Positions 11,513-23,700 of a DNA stretch of 64,000 nucleotides are shown in pieces; position 1 is the stretch's first letter, and each line of letters opens with the position of its first letter. The position numbers and the translations under genes are program-made. This stretch comes from Przewalskia tangutica (Eukaryota; Streptophyta; Magnoliopsida; Solanales; Solanaceae), in contig CM056725.1 of NCBI GenBank assembly GCA_029844215.1, positions 36,548,485 through 36,612,484 on the forward strand. The letters run 5' to 3'. The notes beneath the pieces were generated by a model, which was not told the origin of the DNA, did not search any database, and saw only the letters and a program-made list of their open reading frames with translations.

Positions 11513-11517
11513 CTTAT
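11513..11517. repeat. Target-site duplication of solo LTR B1, left copy
   Basis: CTTAT directly precedes TGTTACACC. The same CTTAT follows the other end of B1 at 55525-55529, and the uninterrupted sequence occurs once at 61044-61048. Confidence 0.9.
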
Positions 11518-13642
11518 TGTTACACCCCGTAAGTCCAGGACATGTATAAGAGAATGTACGTAAGGAAACAAGACTTGAAAATTAGTACGAAAGGAAGAAT
11601 TGTTTTTCCGACGGAAAATCTTCCGAAGGTCGGAAAGGAAAAATGTTCGTTGTTGAGAATTGGATTCTCAAAATTCATTATTTGAAAAGTATGGAACTTG
11701 TTAATATTATGGAAATTTATCTTTACTGAATTGGTAATGTGGGGTCCACAGGAATTTCACGTTTTGTGGGGCCATGAGGGTTCTGAATTTTATGGACGAA
11801 TGAGAGGGCGACATGTGGCACCCCCATAAGTGGTCTTGGTCGAATTAGAGGAGGGGTATTATGGTCATTGAACATCTTGGAAGATAAGTCTTCAAAGCTT
11901 GACATAATTGACTAGTCAACTTGCCACATAAGCTTGATCCATGTGATTTTAATCCTAGCCTCACATTTGTTTAAGTCTAAGCCCTCCATTGTGTGTTATA
12001 AGGTTAATACTAGTGCAAGACTAGCTCATTTACACTTAGAAAATTTTAGAGAACCATTGTTCTAGCAACATTGCTCTCGGGTTTGCATACTATACCCACA
12101 CAAAAATTTGTGATTTTGATCCTTTTTTCACAAGACTTAAAACCAAGGTTCCTAAGAGTATTGTAAGGATATCTCAATAGAAAGATTTCGGAAAAAATGT
12201 ATTTTTACGTTAGTCGCAAGGCGGAAACTAAGGGAGTTCTTCAACTTTGAAGTTAGAACTTGAAGATGGGTTCTTCATAGGCCTCTAAGGAGTGCTTGGA
12301 GCGGATTGGAACCTAAGGATAGGAGCTAAGAATTGCTAAGGCACGACTTTGGAATCTTGGAAATTTTAAGGGCTTTAAAGGTATATTCTTGTCGTTGTAG
12401 CAATTAAGGTTTACTTATCATTGTAGCTATGGTTTTAGCAAGCATGGGTTATATAGTATGAATTTTGATATGTTTATTGGCTATTGGAACCCTAATCCGA
12501 AATCTAGCATGTTTAACTTTAAGATTTCAATTCTAGTCGATTATTAGTCTAAGCGTCGCATGTTGTTTAAAGAAGGAAATTGTAGTTGTTGAAGTTGTTT
12601 AGACTATATAACATGTTAGACCTTAGAACTTGGAATTTTAAGAAGGATTGAAAAAGACTTAGTGTTGTTCTAGAGGTTGGCCGAGAATGGCTTTTGGCAT
12701 ATTCACTATTTCGTATGAATTGTGGGGCGGAATTTTACACGTATTGTAAGGCGTGTAATCCCCTTTGTTTGGTTGTTGTTTGGAGCCTTAAATGTGGCTT
12801 GTTGGTTATTGTATTCGGCCTTGAAAAAGGTGGCAAAGTAAGTAGAAACAAAGGAGGTCTTTGCCAGATTTTTCGTAGAATTAGAGACCGTATACTTAGT
12901 ATTATTCTACGTAGAGACTAGAAGTTGATAGTCTTGTTGTGACCATTATAGGTTGACACTTCTACGTACGGCGTATTCGGCTTAGCTTGTGGATATTAGC
13001 CGAAAAGGTATGTGAACTATCTCCTCTTCTAGCATGATTCCTTAAGATAAAGAAAGTAGGTTCTACTCGTAAATGATCCATTCCTTGGTTGTATTTGGAT
13101 TGCTAAAATAGAATTTGTTCTATGTACTTCCTTGATTGTACTTTGATGTTTAGATTGTAAGTTATAGAATCCACTTTCTTGATGAAGTTTGGATTCTTAA
13201 AAGTGAAGGTATTTTACTTAAAGTACATGTAGTCTTAAAAAGGAAGTGGTTTCCAAATCTTTTGGCTAGTGCCTTAGTTCTAAAACCTAAAGGTCATTAT
13301 AATGACTTTAGGGGAGTCAAAGGAGTGATTTACTTATTTGATTTAAAAGAGGAGAAATGACATGATTTAAGAGAAGTAACTTGTGTTAAGGGTGAAGTTA
13401 CTTAAGGTTTAAAAAGTAGAAGAAAACTTGTTTTCTAACTATTAAGAGACTTGAAGTATTTTGAAAGTTGAGAACTTGATTTGTAAGTATGTGATACTTG
13501 GTTTTAATAGTATAAGTCTCTTGGTTATTGAAGGAATGGATACGTCTAAAACCATAAAGGGTTATAACGGCTTTATGGGAAGTTGGTTATAACGGCTTTA
13601 TGTAAGGTTTAGAAAGTTGTCTATTTTATTAATCGGCATAAG
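11518..13642 (+). repeat. Solo LTR B1, left part (family B)
   Basis: It starts TGTTACACCCCGTAAG, the mirror of the family B LTR end at 58669. The right part is at 53255-55524. The two parts join into one LTR of about 4.4 kb with no interior, flanked by CTTAT, so it is a solo LTR left by LTR-LTR recombination. It has a splice-donor-like GGTATGTGAAC (about 13004-13014) and paired GTTATAACGGCTTTATG repeats (about 13568-13610). No gene is seen. Confidence 0.88.
13638..13642. repeat. Target-site duplication of element III, left copy
   Basis: ATAAG lies just before TGTTATACC. The same ATAAG follows GTGACA at 53255-53259. Confidence 0.92.
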
Positions 13643-14040
13643 TGTTATACCCCGTATTTCCAGAGTATGTACGTAAGGACGTACGTAGAAAAATTTGAAC
13701 TTGTGATTTAGGCTTGGCCGAATTCTTTTTGTTCACAACACCCGATTAGAGTCGTTTTTCGCGAAAGCGTTTCCCACTTTCGTAGGGAATTTCGGCTATG
13801 TCATTTTTAATTTTTGCGGATTTTTCAGAGGCGAAACATTTTGGACCAACAAGAGGCGACACTTGTCACCCTCTCATTGGAACCTGTAGGCGGTAAAGGG
13901 GTTGGCGAATGGCCATTGTTTGGTCAAGGGGTTGGTAGGATATTTTGGTGGTAGATGGATAAGGTGCACTTGGCAAGATCTTGGCCTACACTTTCCTTGC
14001 ACTTGGCAAGATCTTGGCCGTTGGTTGGCCTGGCCTGACC

Positions 14041-14048
14041 TATAAATA
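14041..14048 (+). promoter_or_regulatory. TATA box of element III 5' LTR
   Basis: TATAAATA lies about 400 bp into the LTR. Its GGGTGACACTTGTCACC-like palindrome lies upstream at about 13855-13872. Because V is inserted downstream, a transcript from here would run into the inserted DNA. Confidence 0.72.
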
Positions 14049-15176
14049 CCACCCTTTGAAGACTAATTCATCCACAAAATTGCCTAAGTCTTGAAAGCTC
14101 TCCTTCTCCTCTCCTTGTGTTGAGTTCGTAGGGCCTCCCTCTGTGGCAGAGCACCCCCTCTAGGGGTGCTAGCCGAGTGTACCCACCAGCCTAGTTGTCT
14201 TCGTATAATACCCCTCTTGTTAGAAATACTCTCAAAAGTATTGTTATTATGCCCAAATTACCTTAGCCATATACCTTGTAGTATTCTAAGGTTATACCTT
14301 TACAAAAAGCCGAAATACTATTATACTTCCCTTGATCCTAACCGAAACCTAAGGAAAATCTCCATAGTTAGTTGGAGTATTAAGTAGAAGTTGGTTAGAA
14401 CTTCTAAGGGTTGTTTGGAGCGGGTCGGGCCTTGCGAGTAGGAGCTACACCTTGCTCGGGATCGACATTTAAACTCGGATAATTATGGGCTTATCGAGGT
14501 AAATATCTTGTCCCCTATTGTAATTGGAAATTACATGTTGTTAGATTATATAGTTGAAGTATACTATATATAGTGCGAGCGTTGTTATCGGTAATGTCTT
14601 TTGACTTAAGCTGAATAATAAGAAACCTTTTGAAAGAAAATCTTGAAGCGTATTTACATAGGGTGTATTCTGATGACTTGTGTAGCTTTTCTGTGAGGTA
14701 GAATTGTGCACGTCGGATTAAGCGTATAACCCCACTGGTTGGCTTGGTAGCCGGCACGATAGAGGAGAGATTTACTGTTGCGGGGAGGTCTTCTTGAATT
14801 TTCTGTAGAATGTTCTACGAAGGGATCTAAATGTTAATAAGTGCCTTGTGGCCTTATAGGTTGAAGTACTACGTGTGGCGCGATTTACTTGGCTTAAAGG
14901 AGTAGCCGACAGTTGGAAGTACTTGGAGCGTTTTGCTATTAGTCGATAATCGTCGCGAGGTATGTGAACCTCTTCCTATCTCTTCTAGCATGATATGTGT
15001 GAACTATGTAGTACGGTAGACGTACATGTGCTAAATGTATTTGATTGGTTTAAAACATAAGATTGTTATAAACAAGAATATCCTACTCACATATAAGACT
15101 TATGTTTCTCAGATAGTTTAAAGGAGAATTATATTCTTAAATGAATAAGACTATGAACTACGAAACCTTTCTAAAA

Positions 15177-15247
15177 AAGGCAAACTTGAACATTGGAAAC
15201 TAGGCAAACTTGAACATTGGAAATTAGGCAAACTTGAACATTGGAAA
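15177..15247 (+). repeat. 24-bp triplicate in element III LTR
   Basis: Three copies of AGGCAAACTTGAACATTGGA with short spacers. The same triplicate is at about 51807-51876 in the 3' LTR. Confidence 0.85.
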
Positions 15248-15724
15248 AGAATGTGGCTACTTGATTTTACAAAGAGAAGTAATTGAGTTACTCTAAAAGA
15301 TAATCACTCTATTTTCATATACTACATGTATTGTGTGGTTTTTGTGAAATGCGTATCTTTTAAAGATTTAATGTATGAAGTACTTTGGGGATAGGTACCG
15401 AACTTGTTAGTAGAAATCTTGTTATACCCGTAGTTCGAGGTATGTATGTGAGGACGTGCGTCTGAGAGTGCAGAAATTTTGAAAAGAAAGAAAGATATGA
15501 GTTTTCGGAAAAGTTTAGGTAATTTGTGAAGAAAAAGGTTCGTTAATGAGAATTGGTTTCCCAGTTTGGTATATGGGCTTCTTAAATTATATTAGAATTT
15601 TGAGATTTTATTTTGGAAATGGTCACGTGGGGCCCACGGGAGAATTCTGATTTTGTGGGCCCGCTTTGTTTTGAGATTTCGGTATTGTGGATATTTTTTG
15701 AAGACGTTTTATGAGGCGATGGGA

Positions 15725-15742
15725 GGGTGACACGTGTCACCC
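15725..15742. promoter_or_regulatory. Perfect 18-bp palindrome with G-box core
   Basis: GGGTGACACGTGTCACCC is its own reverse complement, and its centre is CACGTG, the plant G-box bound by bZIP and bHLH factors. A second imperfect copy lies 150 bp downstream. Related palindromes precede the TATA box in the other LTRs. Confidence 0.7.
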
Positions 15743-16097
15743 ACAGCGTGGCTTGGCGAAGTTACTGCTTTGTGCACACCGGTTAAGTCGTTTTCGGCGA
15801 AGCGTTTTGCATAACTTGCGAGGGAAAATTCCGACTATGTCGTTTTGTATTTTGCGGATTTTTCGGCGACGGAACATTTTTGGGCCAGCGAGAGGGTGAC
15901 ACTTGTCACCCTCAGTGACAGTTTGGGTAGGCGAGGGGGCGTCTTATCCTTATTTTGTGCCTTGTTTGGCCTTGTTTGGTGCATTGTTTTGTGGCATGTT
16001 TTGTGGAGTAGGGGTTAGGGTGCACTTGGCTTAATCTTGGCCTACACTTGCCTTGCACTTGGCATGATCTTGGCCATTGGTTGGCCTTGGCTTGTGC

Positions 16098-16105
16098 TAT
16101 AAATA
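16098..16105 (+). promoter_or_regulatory. TATA box of solo LTR V
   Basis: TATAAATA in the usual context CCATTGGTTGGCCTTGG. It lies about 680 bp from the LTR start instead of about 400, because of the extra family B-like segment. Confidence 0.72.
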
Positions 16106-17884
16106 CCACCAGTGATGAACTTATTCATCCACTCCTCACTGTCTAAGCCTTGAAAACTCTCCCTCCTCTCCAGTGTTCTCGTCCTAAGCCTTCCCCTCCC
16201 CTTTGAGTGGCCTTGTGGCGAGAGCCTCCCTCCCGGAGGTGCTAGCCGTGGGTACCCCCACTGCTAGTTGTTTCGTATAATACCCCTTTTGTGGTATAGA
16301 AATACTCTCTAGTATTGTTATAATGCCCAAAATACCTTAGCCTTTACCTAGTAGTATTTCAAAAGTTACCTCTATCGTAGAGCAGGAATACTACCTTTTG
16401 TCCTTTTAGTCTCAAACCGAAACCTAAGGAAATCTTCATAGTTGGTTGAAGTATTTGAGTAGAAGTTAGTTAGAACTTCTAAGGGTTGTTTGGAGTGGTT
16501 TGGAGCGCACGGTGGAGCTAAACCTTGCTCGGGATCGACATTATAACTTGGATAATTTTGGGCTTGTCGAGGTAAATATTCTTGTCCTTTATTGTAATTG
16601 GAGTTTACATGTTGTAGGATTATATAGTTGAAGTATACTATATATAGAATGAACATAGCTTGCGTGATGTCTTTTGACTTAAGCTGAATTTAAAGAAAGA
16701 AGCTGACGTAATTACATAGGGTATTATTCTGATGAACTTGTGTAGCATTCTTGTGTAGTAGAATTGTACACGTCCAGGTTAGGCGTGTAAACCCCACTGG
16801 TTGGCTTGATGGCCGGCCTCGATAGAGAGAAGATTTCTGTTGTGGCGGGAGAGTCTTTGCGAATTTTACGTAGAAAGATGGAAACTTGTGTTTAAGATTT
16901 AATAGACGGTTGTGGCCTTGATAGGGGGAAGTACTACGAGTAGCGTATTCTACTTGAAGTGTGGAAAAGGCTAGCGGGTTCTGATCTTGTGGGCGTTTTT
17001 GCTTGTCGATAATCGTCGCGAGGTATGTGAACCTCTTCCTATCTTTTCTAGCATGATTGTTGTGAACTATGTAGTACGGTAGGCGATACGTGTGCTAAGT
17101 GATTTGGTTGGTTTAAAACATAGGGTGTTATAATAGCTTTATGGGAAGTTAGTTATAACGACCATGTAGAGTGAAAATGGTTTCTTGATGATAGAAGTTA
17201 AGAGACTTGATCTTATAAGATAAGAGACTTAACTTATTTGTTTTAATGTGGATGTTTGTGTGAAACCTCATTCGTGAGTAATGAGTACTTGGTTTTAAAG
17301 GGATAATGTTTCTTGATTTGAAATCAGAAATGTGTATCGACAGACCATTGCAGCGTTAATAAAGGAAAATGTATTGAATAATGATGTGTTGTATTAAAAC
17401 CAGTAGAAACCTCCATCTGCATAGAAGCTAAGATGAGACAAAATGATATTACATTTTCTAGATCATGATTTCTTTGTAATAAGATCGTTATAAGCAAGAA
17501 TAAACTACTCACATATATGACATATGTTACTCGATTGTTTTAAAAGAGATTAAGACTATGAGTTATGAAACCTTTCTAAAATAAGTGACTTGAGCATTTG
17601 AAATTAGGCAAATTTGAACGTTTGGAAATTAATGTTGTTACTTGATTTTACAAAAGGGGGAGTGTCTTGTTTACTTAAAAAGATAGTCACGATTTTTATA
17701 CTACGGGTATTGTGTGGCTTATGTGCAAGTACTTTGAGTTGTGTGAAACTTGCCTATGCTTGTGATGATAGCCTTTGTTGTACAAGTGTTGTATTTACGT
17801 ATTCTGGCGTCTCGATAGAAGTCGGTTGACTTGTTGAGAACTTACTTGGGCGTCTGCGGTGATGGAGAAATTCCGCAGATGCGT

Positions 17885-18175
17885 TCACGTTGATTGTGTT
17901 ACTTTTGCTAATCGCTTTGGACATCGACCACGATCGTGGCGCGCGGGTATGCTTCCATGTTGATCTTGCTTTATTGTTTCCCTTTGGGCATCTTGACCGC
18001 GATCGTAGCGCGCGGGTATGTTTCCATTTGGAATCTTTGTCTTATTGTTTCCTTTTGGACATCTTGACCGCGATCGTGGCGCGGGTATCTTCCATTTTGA
18101 TTCTTTGTCTTGTGGTTCCCTTTTGGACATCTTGACACGATCGTGGCGCGCGGGTATGCTTCCATTTGAATTAAT
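17885..18175 (+). repeat. ~68-bp minisatellite in solo LTR V
   Basis: Four units built on CGATCGTGGCGCGCGGGTATG followed by TTCCATTT and CTTTTGGACATCTTGAC. Spacing of the CGATCGTGGCG core is about 66-71 bp. Confidence 0.85.
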
Positions 18176-18560
18176 GTCTGCTTTGGCATCGGGTAGGACT
18201 TGGTGTCTTTGGTGTACTTCTTGGTGTTATCATATCATAAATGCCCAGCGATGAGAAGGCATTCCACGGGCATGATTGATGTGGGCGTGAGACCACGACT
18301 TGATATAAGCGATATATGTGTATCTTGTAGTTTGGTTATCATTCATGTCTCACGCTTTATATAGCGCTATGATTTCATTTCTGATATTTCTGATTTCACA
18401 TACTTGGTACTGTTATCTTGACCTCGCCCGAGGCTGCGTTCATCTGCGCGGTAGAGTACATCGGTCGTGGATCCTCGCTCTTAGGATCTCGGTTCGGCGT
18501 TTTGGGAAGCTCCGTTTCTCGGAGGCTTATCTTTTGGTATGTGTTCCACTGAGTTGTAGG

Positions 18561-18565
18561 TTCTT
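18561..18565. repeat. Target-site duplication of element VI, left copy
   Basis: TTCTT precedes TGTCACGACC, and TTCTT recurs at 45821-45825 after GGGTATAACA. Confidence 0.92.
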
Positions 18566-19204
18566 TGTCACGACCGAACCTGGCCGTGGTAGTGCCTACC
18601 GGGCACCCTAGTGATACAACATCAGAGAAAATCAGCGGAAATAAAAAACATGAACATGAATAAGAGAAAAGATAAATAAGCAGCCAACCAAAGCATTTGC
18701 CTTCATCATATATACATAAATACCGACGGTTATCCTTTTACAAACCACACTTGCGGTGCTCAGACCTCTAAGATTTTTTTACAACGGTATGACGGGACGG
18801 GCCCGCCATACCCACGAATGTATAAGAATCTACGGACTGTGGTAACATACCAAAAGATAAGCCTCGAAGGCGGAGCTTCAATCTGTTGAAAGGTGATCCT
18901 AAGCGGGGATCGGCGCCGATGTACCTTTACTGCGGCATGAACGCGGCCCGAAGGAGGTCGATAACAATTGTACAGTATGTGAAAGCGTAAAATCGTAAAT
19001 GAAATCATAATAGTCTATATAAAGCGGGACATGTATGATAACCAAACTACGATTCCACAACATAGAAGCGATCGTATGTCAAGTCGAGGACTCACGCCTC
19101 CAAAGTCATCCTCATGCGTGGAACTTCTTCCTCACTGCCAGCGATCTAGGTACAAATCATGTGATACGTATAACGGTCTCGGCCCGTCTTATGGACCCAA
19201 TATA

Positions 19205-19520
19205 GAAATGTGTGGAATACATTCCGGATGAACCGGTAGTCGATGAAATACATTCCGGATGAACCGTAGTCAGTGATATACATTCCCGGATGAACCGGTA
19301 GTCGAGTGAAATACATTCCCGGATGACCCGGTCATCAAGTGAAATACATTCCCGGATGACCCGTAATCAAGTGAAATACATTCGGATGACCCGTGTCAAG
19401 TGAAATACATTCGGATGACCGGTAGTCGATGAAATACATTCCGGATGACCCGTGTCAAGTGAAATACATTCGGATGACCCGTGTCAAGTGAAATACATTC
19501 GGATGACCGGTAGTCGAGTA
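19205..19520 (-). repeat. 33-bp tandem array in element VI 3' LTR
   Basis: About ten units of AATACATTCCCGGATGAACC plus GGTAGTCGAGTGA. Many units have lost a C from CCCGG or the AG from CGAGTG, giving 29-33 bp lengths. No spacer sequence lies between units. Confidence 0.9.
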
Positions 19521-20751
19521 GAACACAATACTTGCACAACAAGTCTATCACACGTCACATGGTCAAGTTTCATAACAACTAGCATAAGCAAGTTACACAC
19601 GACTCAAGGTACTTTCATTTTATGTCAAAGTCCGGATTTTAACCTTAAAGTACTCGTCCGTTAAATTCCTTTTAAGATCCATTTCTTTTACAAAGTTCAC
19701 CCGATACGTAGTATAAAATTGGAGTGACTAACATTGTTAAGTAAACCAAAATGCTTTCCTTTGTAAAATCAAGTAACAACCTTATTTTCCAAACGTTCAA
19801 GTTTGCTAATTTCGAATGCTCGAGTTTCTCATTTTAGAAAAAGGTTTAAGTAGTTCATAGTTTTAGTCCTTTAAAACATAATTCTCCTTTAAGCGTTTTG
19901 AGAAACATATGTCTTATATGTGAGTAGGTTATTCTTGTTTATAATCAATCTTATTAAGCGACCATGATCTAGGAAATGTAATATCATTTTGTCTCATCTT
20001 AGCTTATGCGGATGGAGGTTTCTCTTGGTTTAATAATACTTCATTAGTCGATACATTTTCCTTTTATTAGCACTGCGATGGTTTGTCGATACACATTCGA
20101 TTTCAAATCGGTAAAAAACATTCTTAAGCCGTTATACCTAACTTCCCATAAAGCTAGTATAACTCTTAAGCTTTCAAAACCAGTACTACTCATTCTTTCA
20201 AAGCGATTCATAAATCTTTTCAAATACTTCAAGTTCTTTATTAACACATAAAAAGACAGTTATTATTCAAATCAGTTACCTTTTAGAAACCACAAAGTAT
20301 TTTCTTATCCACATAAAGCTATTATAACATAATTCCCATAAAGCCGTTATAACACTTTATGTTTTAAACAAATCAAATAAATTTATCACATGTACTTCTA
20401 CCGTACTACATAGTTCACATATCATGCTAGAAGAGATAGGAAGAGGTTCACATACCTCGCGACGATTATCGACAATAAGCAAAAAGCTCAAGTACTACAA
20501 CTGACGCACTAGCCGCTCATCGAGTAGAATCGCTACTCTTAGTACTTTCACCTATAAAGGCCACACGCCTATTAATATCTTTAGATCGACGTAGAATATT
20601 CTCTGAGAAAATTCGTGACACCTCCCACACACAGCGGCGTAAATCTCCTCTCTGTCGAGGCCGGCTGCAAGCCAACGAGGGGTTAACACGTCTAACGGGC
20701 GTGTACAATTACTACGGTAATGTTACACAAGTCTCATGTCTGATCTATGTA

Positions 20752-20756
20752 ATTCT
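20752..20756. repeat. Target-site duplication of element VII, left copy
   Basis: ATTCT precedes TGTCACAACC, and ATTCT recurs at 29970-29974. Confidence 0.93.
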
Positions 20757-23700
20757 TGTCACAACCCATCGGGCGTGATGGTGCCTTACCCGGCACCTAG
20801 TGACACAACATCGAGTGTCAGTGGACATAAAACACATCGTGAAATAGCCAGTACAAAACGATGTCGAGGAAAACTTGCCTTTCGGCGTATATAAATAACA
20901 ACTTTACAAATGAGCAGTTTAATCCTTTTTACAAACCACCTTGCCGGTACTACGGACCTCAGAAATGATACGGCAATGATGGCGGGACGGGGCCGCCATA
21001 CCACGAATGTAGCACCTACAACAACGGGGACTATACGAGATAAGCCTCGGAGGAAGCGGGCTTCCACACGCTGTTGTGACCACTAGGCGAGGATCAACCC
21101 GGGTGTACCTCGACTGCGGCATGAGCGGCCCAGAAGGAGGTCGATCTGGTATGCGAGTATGTGGCGAAAATACATGCGTAAATGAAATCATAGCGATCGT
21201 ATAAGCGAGACATGTATGATAACCAAACTACGATTTACAACAGCGATCGTGTCAGTCGAGGACTCGCCTCAGTCATCACTCGAAGTATAACAATGGGTCT
21301 CGGGCCCACAACATCAATCATGCGTGGAATACCTTCCGGCTGGCGATCTATGATATAAAAGCACCAAGAACACACATGAACACGGGTCCCGCGTGTCATG
21401 ATAAAGCTGTCACGGGGTAAATGCGAAGGCATAGCCGACTACTAAAAACCCAGTACCAACAAGGTCATGAAGCGTATCATAAGATCTGTCTGGCGTCACA
21501 TGATCAAAGGCGGCCACTTGCATTGTATCGATGTGCGCGTCTAACCACGAACTCCGCGACTCGCGTAGGCCAATCTCGTCGGCCGCGTGAGGTATTCCCG
21601 CGTCGGTAGCTACTCCCGGCGTCGATCACGGACCCGATCCGCATGGCCACGTGGACCGCGTGCCCGTAAAGGACGATACTAACACGGAACTCTCGTAGCT
21701 CGCGTAGGCCCGGGACTGCGTGAGGTATTCTCGAATCATAGGTCCATCGACCGCTGAGTCTACCCGCGTGGAGGCGGCAACCCGGAATCATCTCGAGAAA
21801 TGAATGCCCGCAATACTATCATAACGATAGTTAATAAGCACAATCAAGGAAACCTCTTCACACAAACATCACGAGATACTAACACGCGTAGCGTCCCAAC
21901 ACGTTTACTTATCAAAGCAATTAAGAAAGTATTACAAGGCTATCACAAACCAATACAATCAAGTTGTTCACACTGGTACCTTCTACTATATGATTAACAA
22001 GATCGGGTTTTATCCCCAAAGTACTTCATACATTAACTCTTTAAAAGATCGTTACTTTCACGATGTCACACAATACGTAGTATAAAATAGAGTGACTATC
22101 CTTTTAAAGTAAATCAATTACTTCTCTTTGTAAAATCAAGTAGCAACATTCTTTTCCAATGATCAAGTTTGCCTAATTTCCAATGTTCAAGTTTCTCATT
22201 TTAGAAAGGTTTCGTAGTTCACAGTCTTATTCATTTGAGAATATAATTCTCCTTAAAACTATCTGAAAAACATAAGTCTTATATGTGAGTAGGATATTCT
22301 TGTTTATAACAATCTTATTACAGCAGCCATGATCTAGGAAATATCATTTTGTCTCATCTTAGCTTATATGCAGATGGAAGTTTCTACTGGTTTTTATAAT
22401 CAAAAGCATTTCCTTTTATTAACGCTGCAGGGGTTTGTCGATACACGTTACGATTTCGAAATCGATAAAACATTCTTAAGCGTTATACCTAACTTCCCGT
22501 AAAGCTAGTATAACTCTTAAGTTTTTCAAAACCAAGTATTACTTCTTCTTTCAAAATGATTCAAAATCTCTTGAAATACTTCAAGTTTTTATTAACACAT
22601 AACAAGCGGTTATAGTTCAAATCGGTACCTTTTAAAAACCACGTGTATTTTCTTACCAACGTAAAGTTATAACCAACTTCCCATAAAGTCGTTATAACAC
22701 TTTATGTTTAACCAATCACATACATTTAGCACGTATCGTCTCAGACTACATAGTTCACACATATCATGCTAGAAGAGATAGGAAGAGGTTCACATACCTC
22801 GCGACGATTATCGACTAAATAGCAAAAGCGCTCCAGTACCTCAAACCGGCTACTCCTAAGCCAAGTAGATCGCGCCACGCGTAGTACTTGACCTATAAGG
22901 CCACAGCGACATTAACATATAGATCTTATCGTAGAACATTCTACAGAAAATTCGGCACCTCACATGACGTAAATCTCTCTCTATCGAGGCGGCTACAAGC
23001 CAACCGGGGGTTATATCTAACCACTAACAGTGTACAATTCTACTCCACGGTATTACTACAAGTCTCATGTAATACAACCATGTAATTCTGATTCGATTAC
23101 TCTTCTTTTAAATTCGGGCTTAAGTCAAAAGACATTGCCGATAACTATGTTCGATTCTATTATATAGTATACTTCAACTATATATTCAAGCAATCATGTA
23201 ATTTCCAATTACAATAGAGGGACAAGATAATTACCTCGATAAGCCCATAATTATCCTAGCTTAAAGTCGATCCTGGGCAATCGTTTAGCTCGACTCAGCG
23301 CTCGACCATCTAAACCACCCTTAGAAGTTCTAACCAACTTCTACACAATACTCAACGGACTATGGAGATTTCCTAGGGTTTCGGTTTTGTATTGACGGGA
23401 AGTATAATAGTATATCTGGGCTTTTTGTAACGGTATAACCTTAGAATACTACAAGGTATTGGCTAAGGAAATTTGGGCATAATACCACTCCTTTTGAGAG
23501 TATTTCTACCCCCCTCCGGGGGGGTACCTCCCGAGAACCCCCCAAGGTAGGGGGGGGGGTGTGCTCTCGGCCGAAGGCCACTAGGAGGAAAGTACCCTGC
23601 GGCCCTAGGCCTCACGAAAAGGGGAGGGTAGCTCACGGCTGAAACAAGAAAGGGAGGAAGGCTTTCAAGACTTGGTGATTTTGGAATGGATGAAGTCTTC

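Larger units (their letters stand above)
10864..11517 (-). repeat. Element IV 3' LTR, left fragment (family B)
   Basis: It matches 60371-61050 of the partner LTR. It lacks the first 262 bp (60109-60370) because element II is joined at exactly this point. It ends in the TSD copy CTTAT (11513-11517) where the solo LTR B1 inserted. It includes degenerate 57-bp tandem units. Confidence 0.88.
13643..15419 (+). repeat. Element III 5' LTR, left part
   Basis: It aligns with 49865-52047 of the 3' LTR, except for a deletion of about 400 bp after about 15059 (missing 51291-51688). That deletion removes the GTTATAACGG repeats and the conserved ~190-bp block. A 24-bp triplicate, AGGCAAACTTGAACATTGGA, occurs at about 15177-15247. 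Confidence 0.92.
15420..18565 (+). repeat. Solo LTR V, left part
   Basis: The first ~315 bp resemble the start of family B LTRs (compare 11518-11835). From about 15745 on it follows family A. It therefore has two palindromes, GGGTGACACGTGTCACCC at 15725-15742 and a similar one at 15894-15911. TATA box at 16098-16105, conserved block about 17330-17515, minisatellite about 17885-18175. It ends at the TTCTT duplication. Confidence 0.85.
18566..20756 (-). repeat. Element VI 3' LTR, left part
   Basis: It starts TGTCACGACCGAACC, the complement of the LTR end, and aligns with 42541-44743. It includes the 33-bp tandem array, the conserved ~190-bp block (about 19915-20100) and GTTATAACGG-type repeats. 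It stops at the ATTCT duplication (20752-20756) where VII inserted. Confidence 0.93.

Noticed and set aside
15411..15420. Clean target-site duplication for solo LTR V
   Set aside because: Left flank ATCT does not match the right flank AGTAC; probably a base error, so no TSD is claimed.
17885..18135. Paired open frames on opposite strands
   Set aside because: Produced by the 68-bp minisatellite of solo LTR V.
19205..19520. Regular 33-bp repeats that look like a CRISPR array
   Set aside because: Units are head to tail with no unique spacers, they lie inside an LTR, and the DNA is clearly plant.
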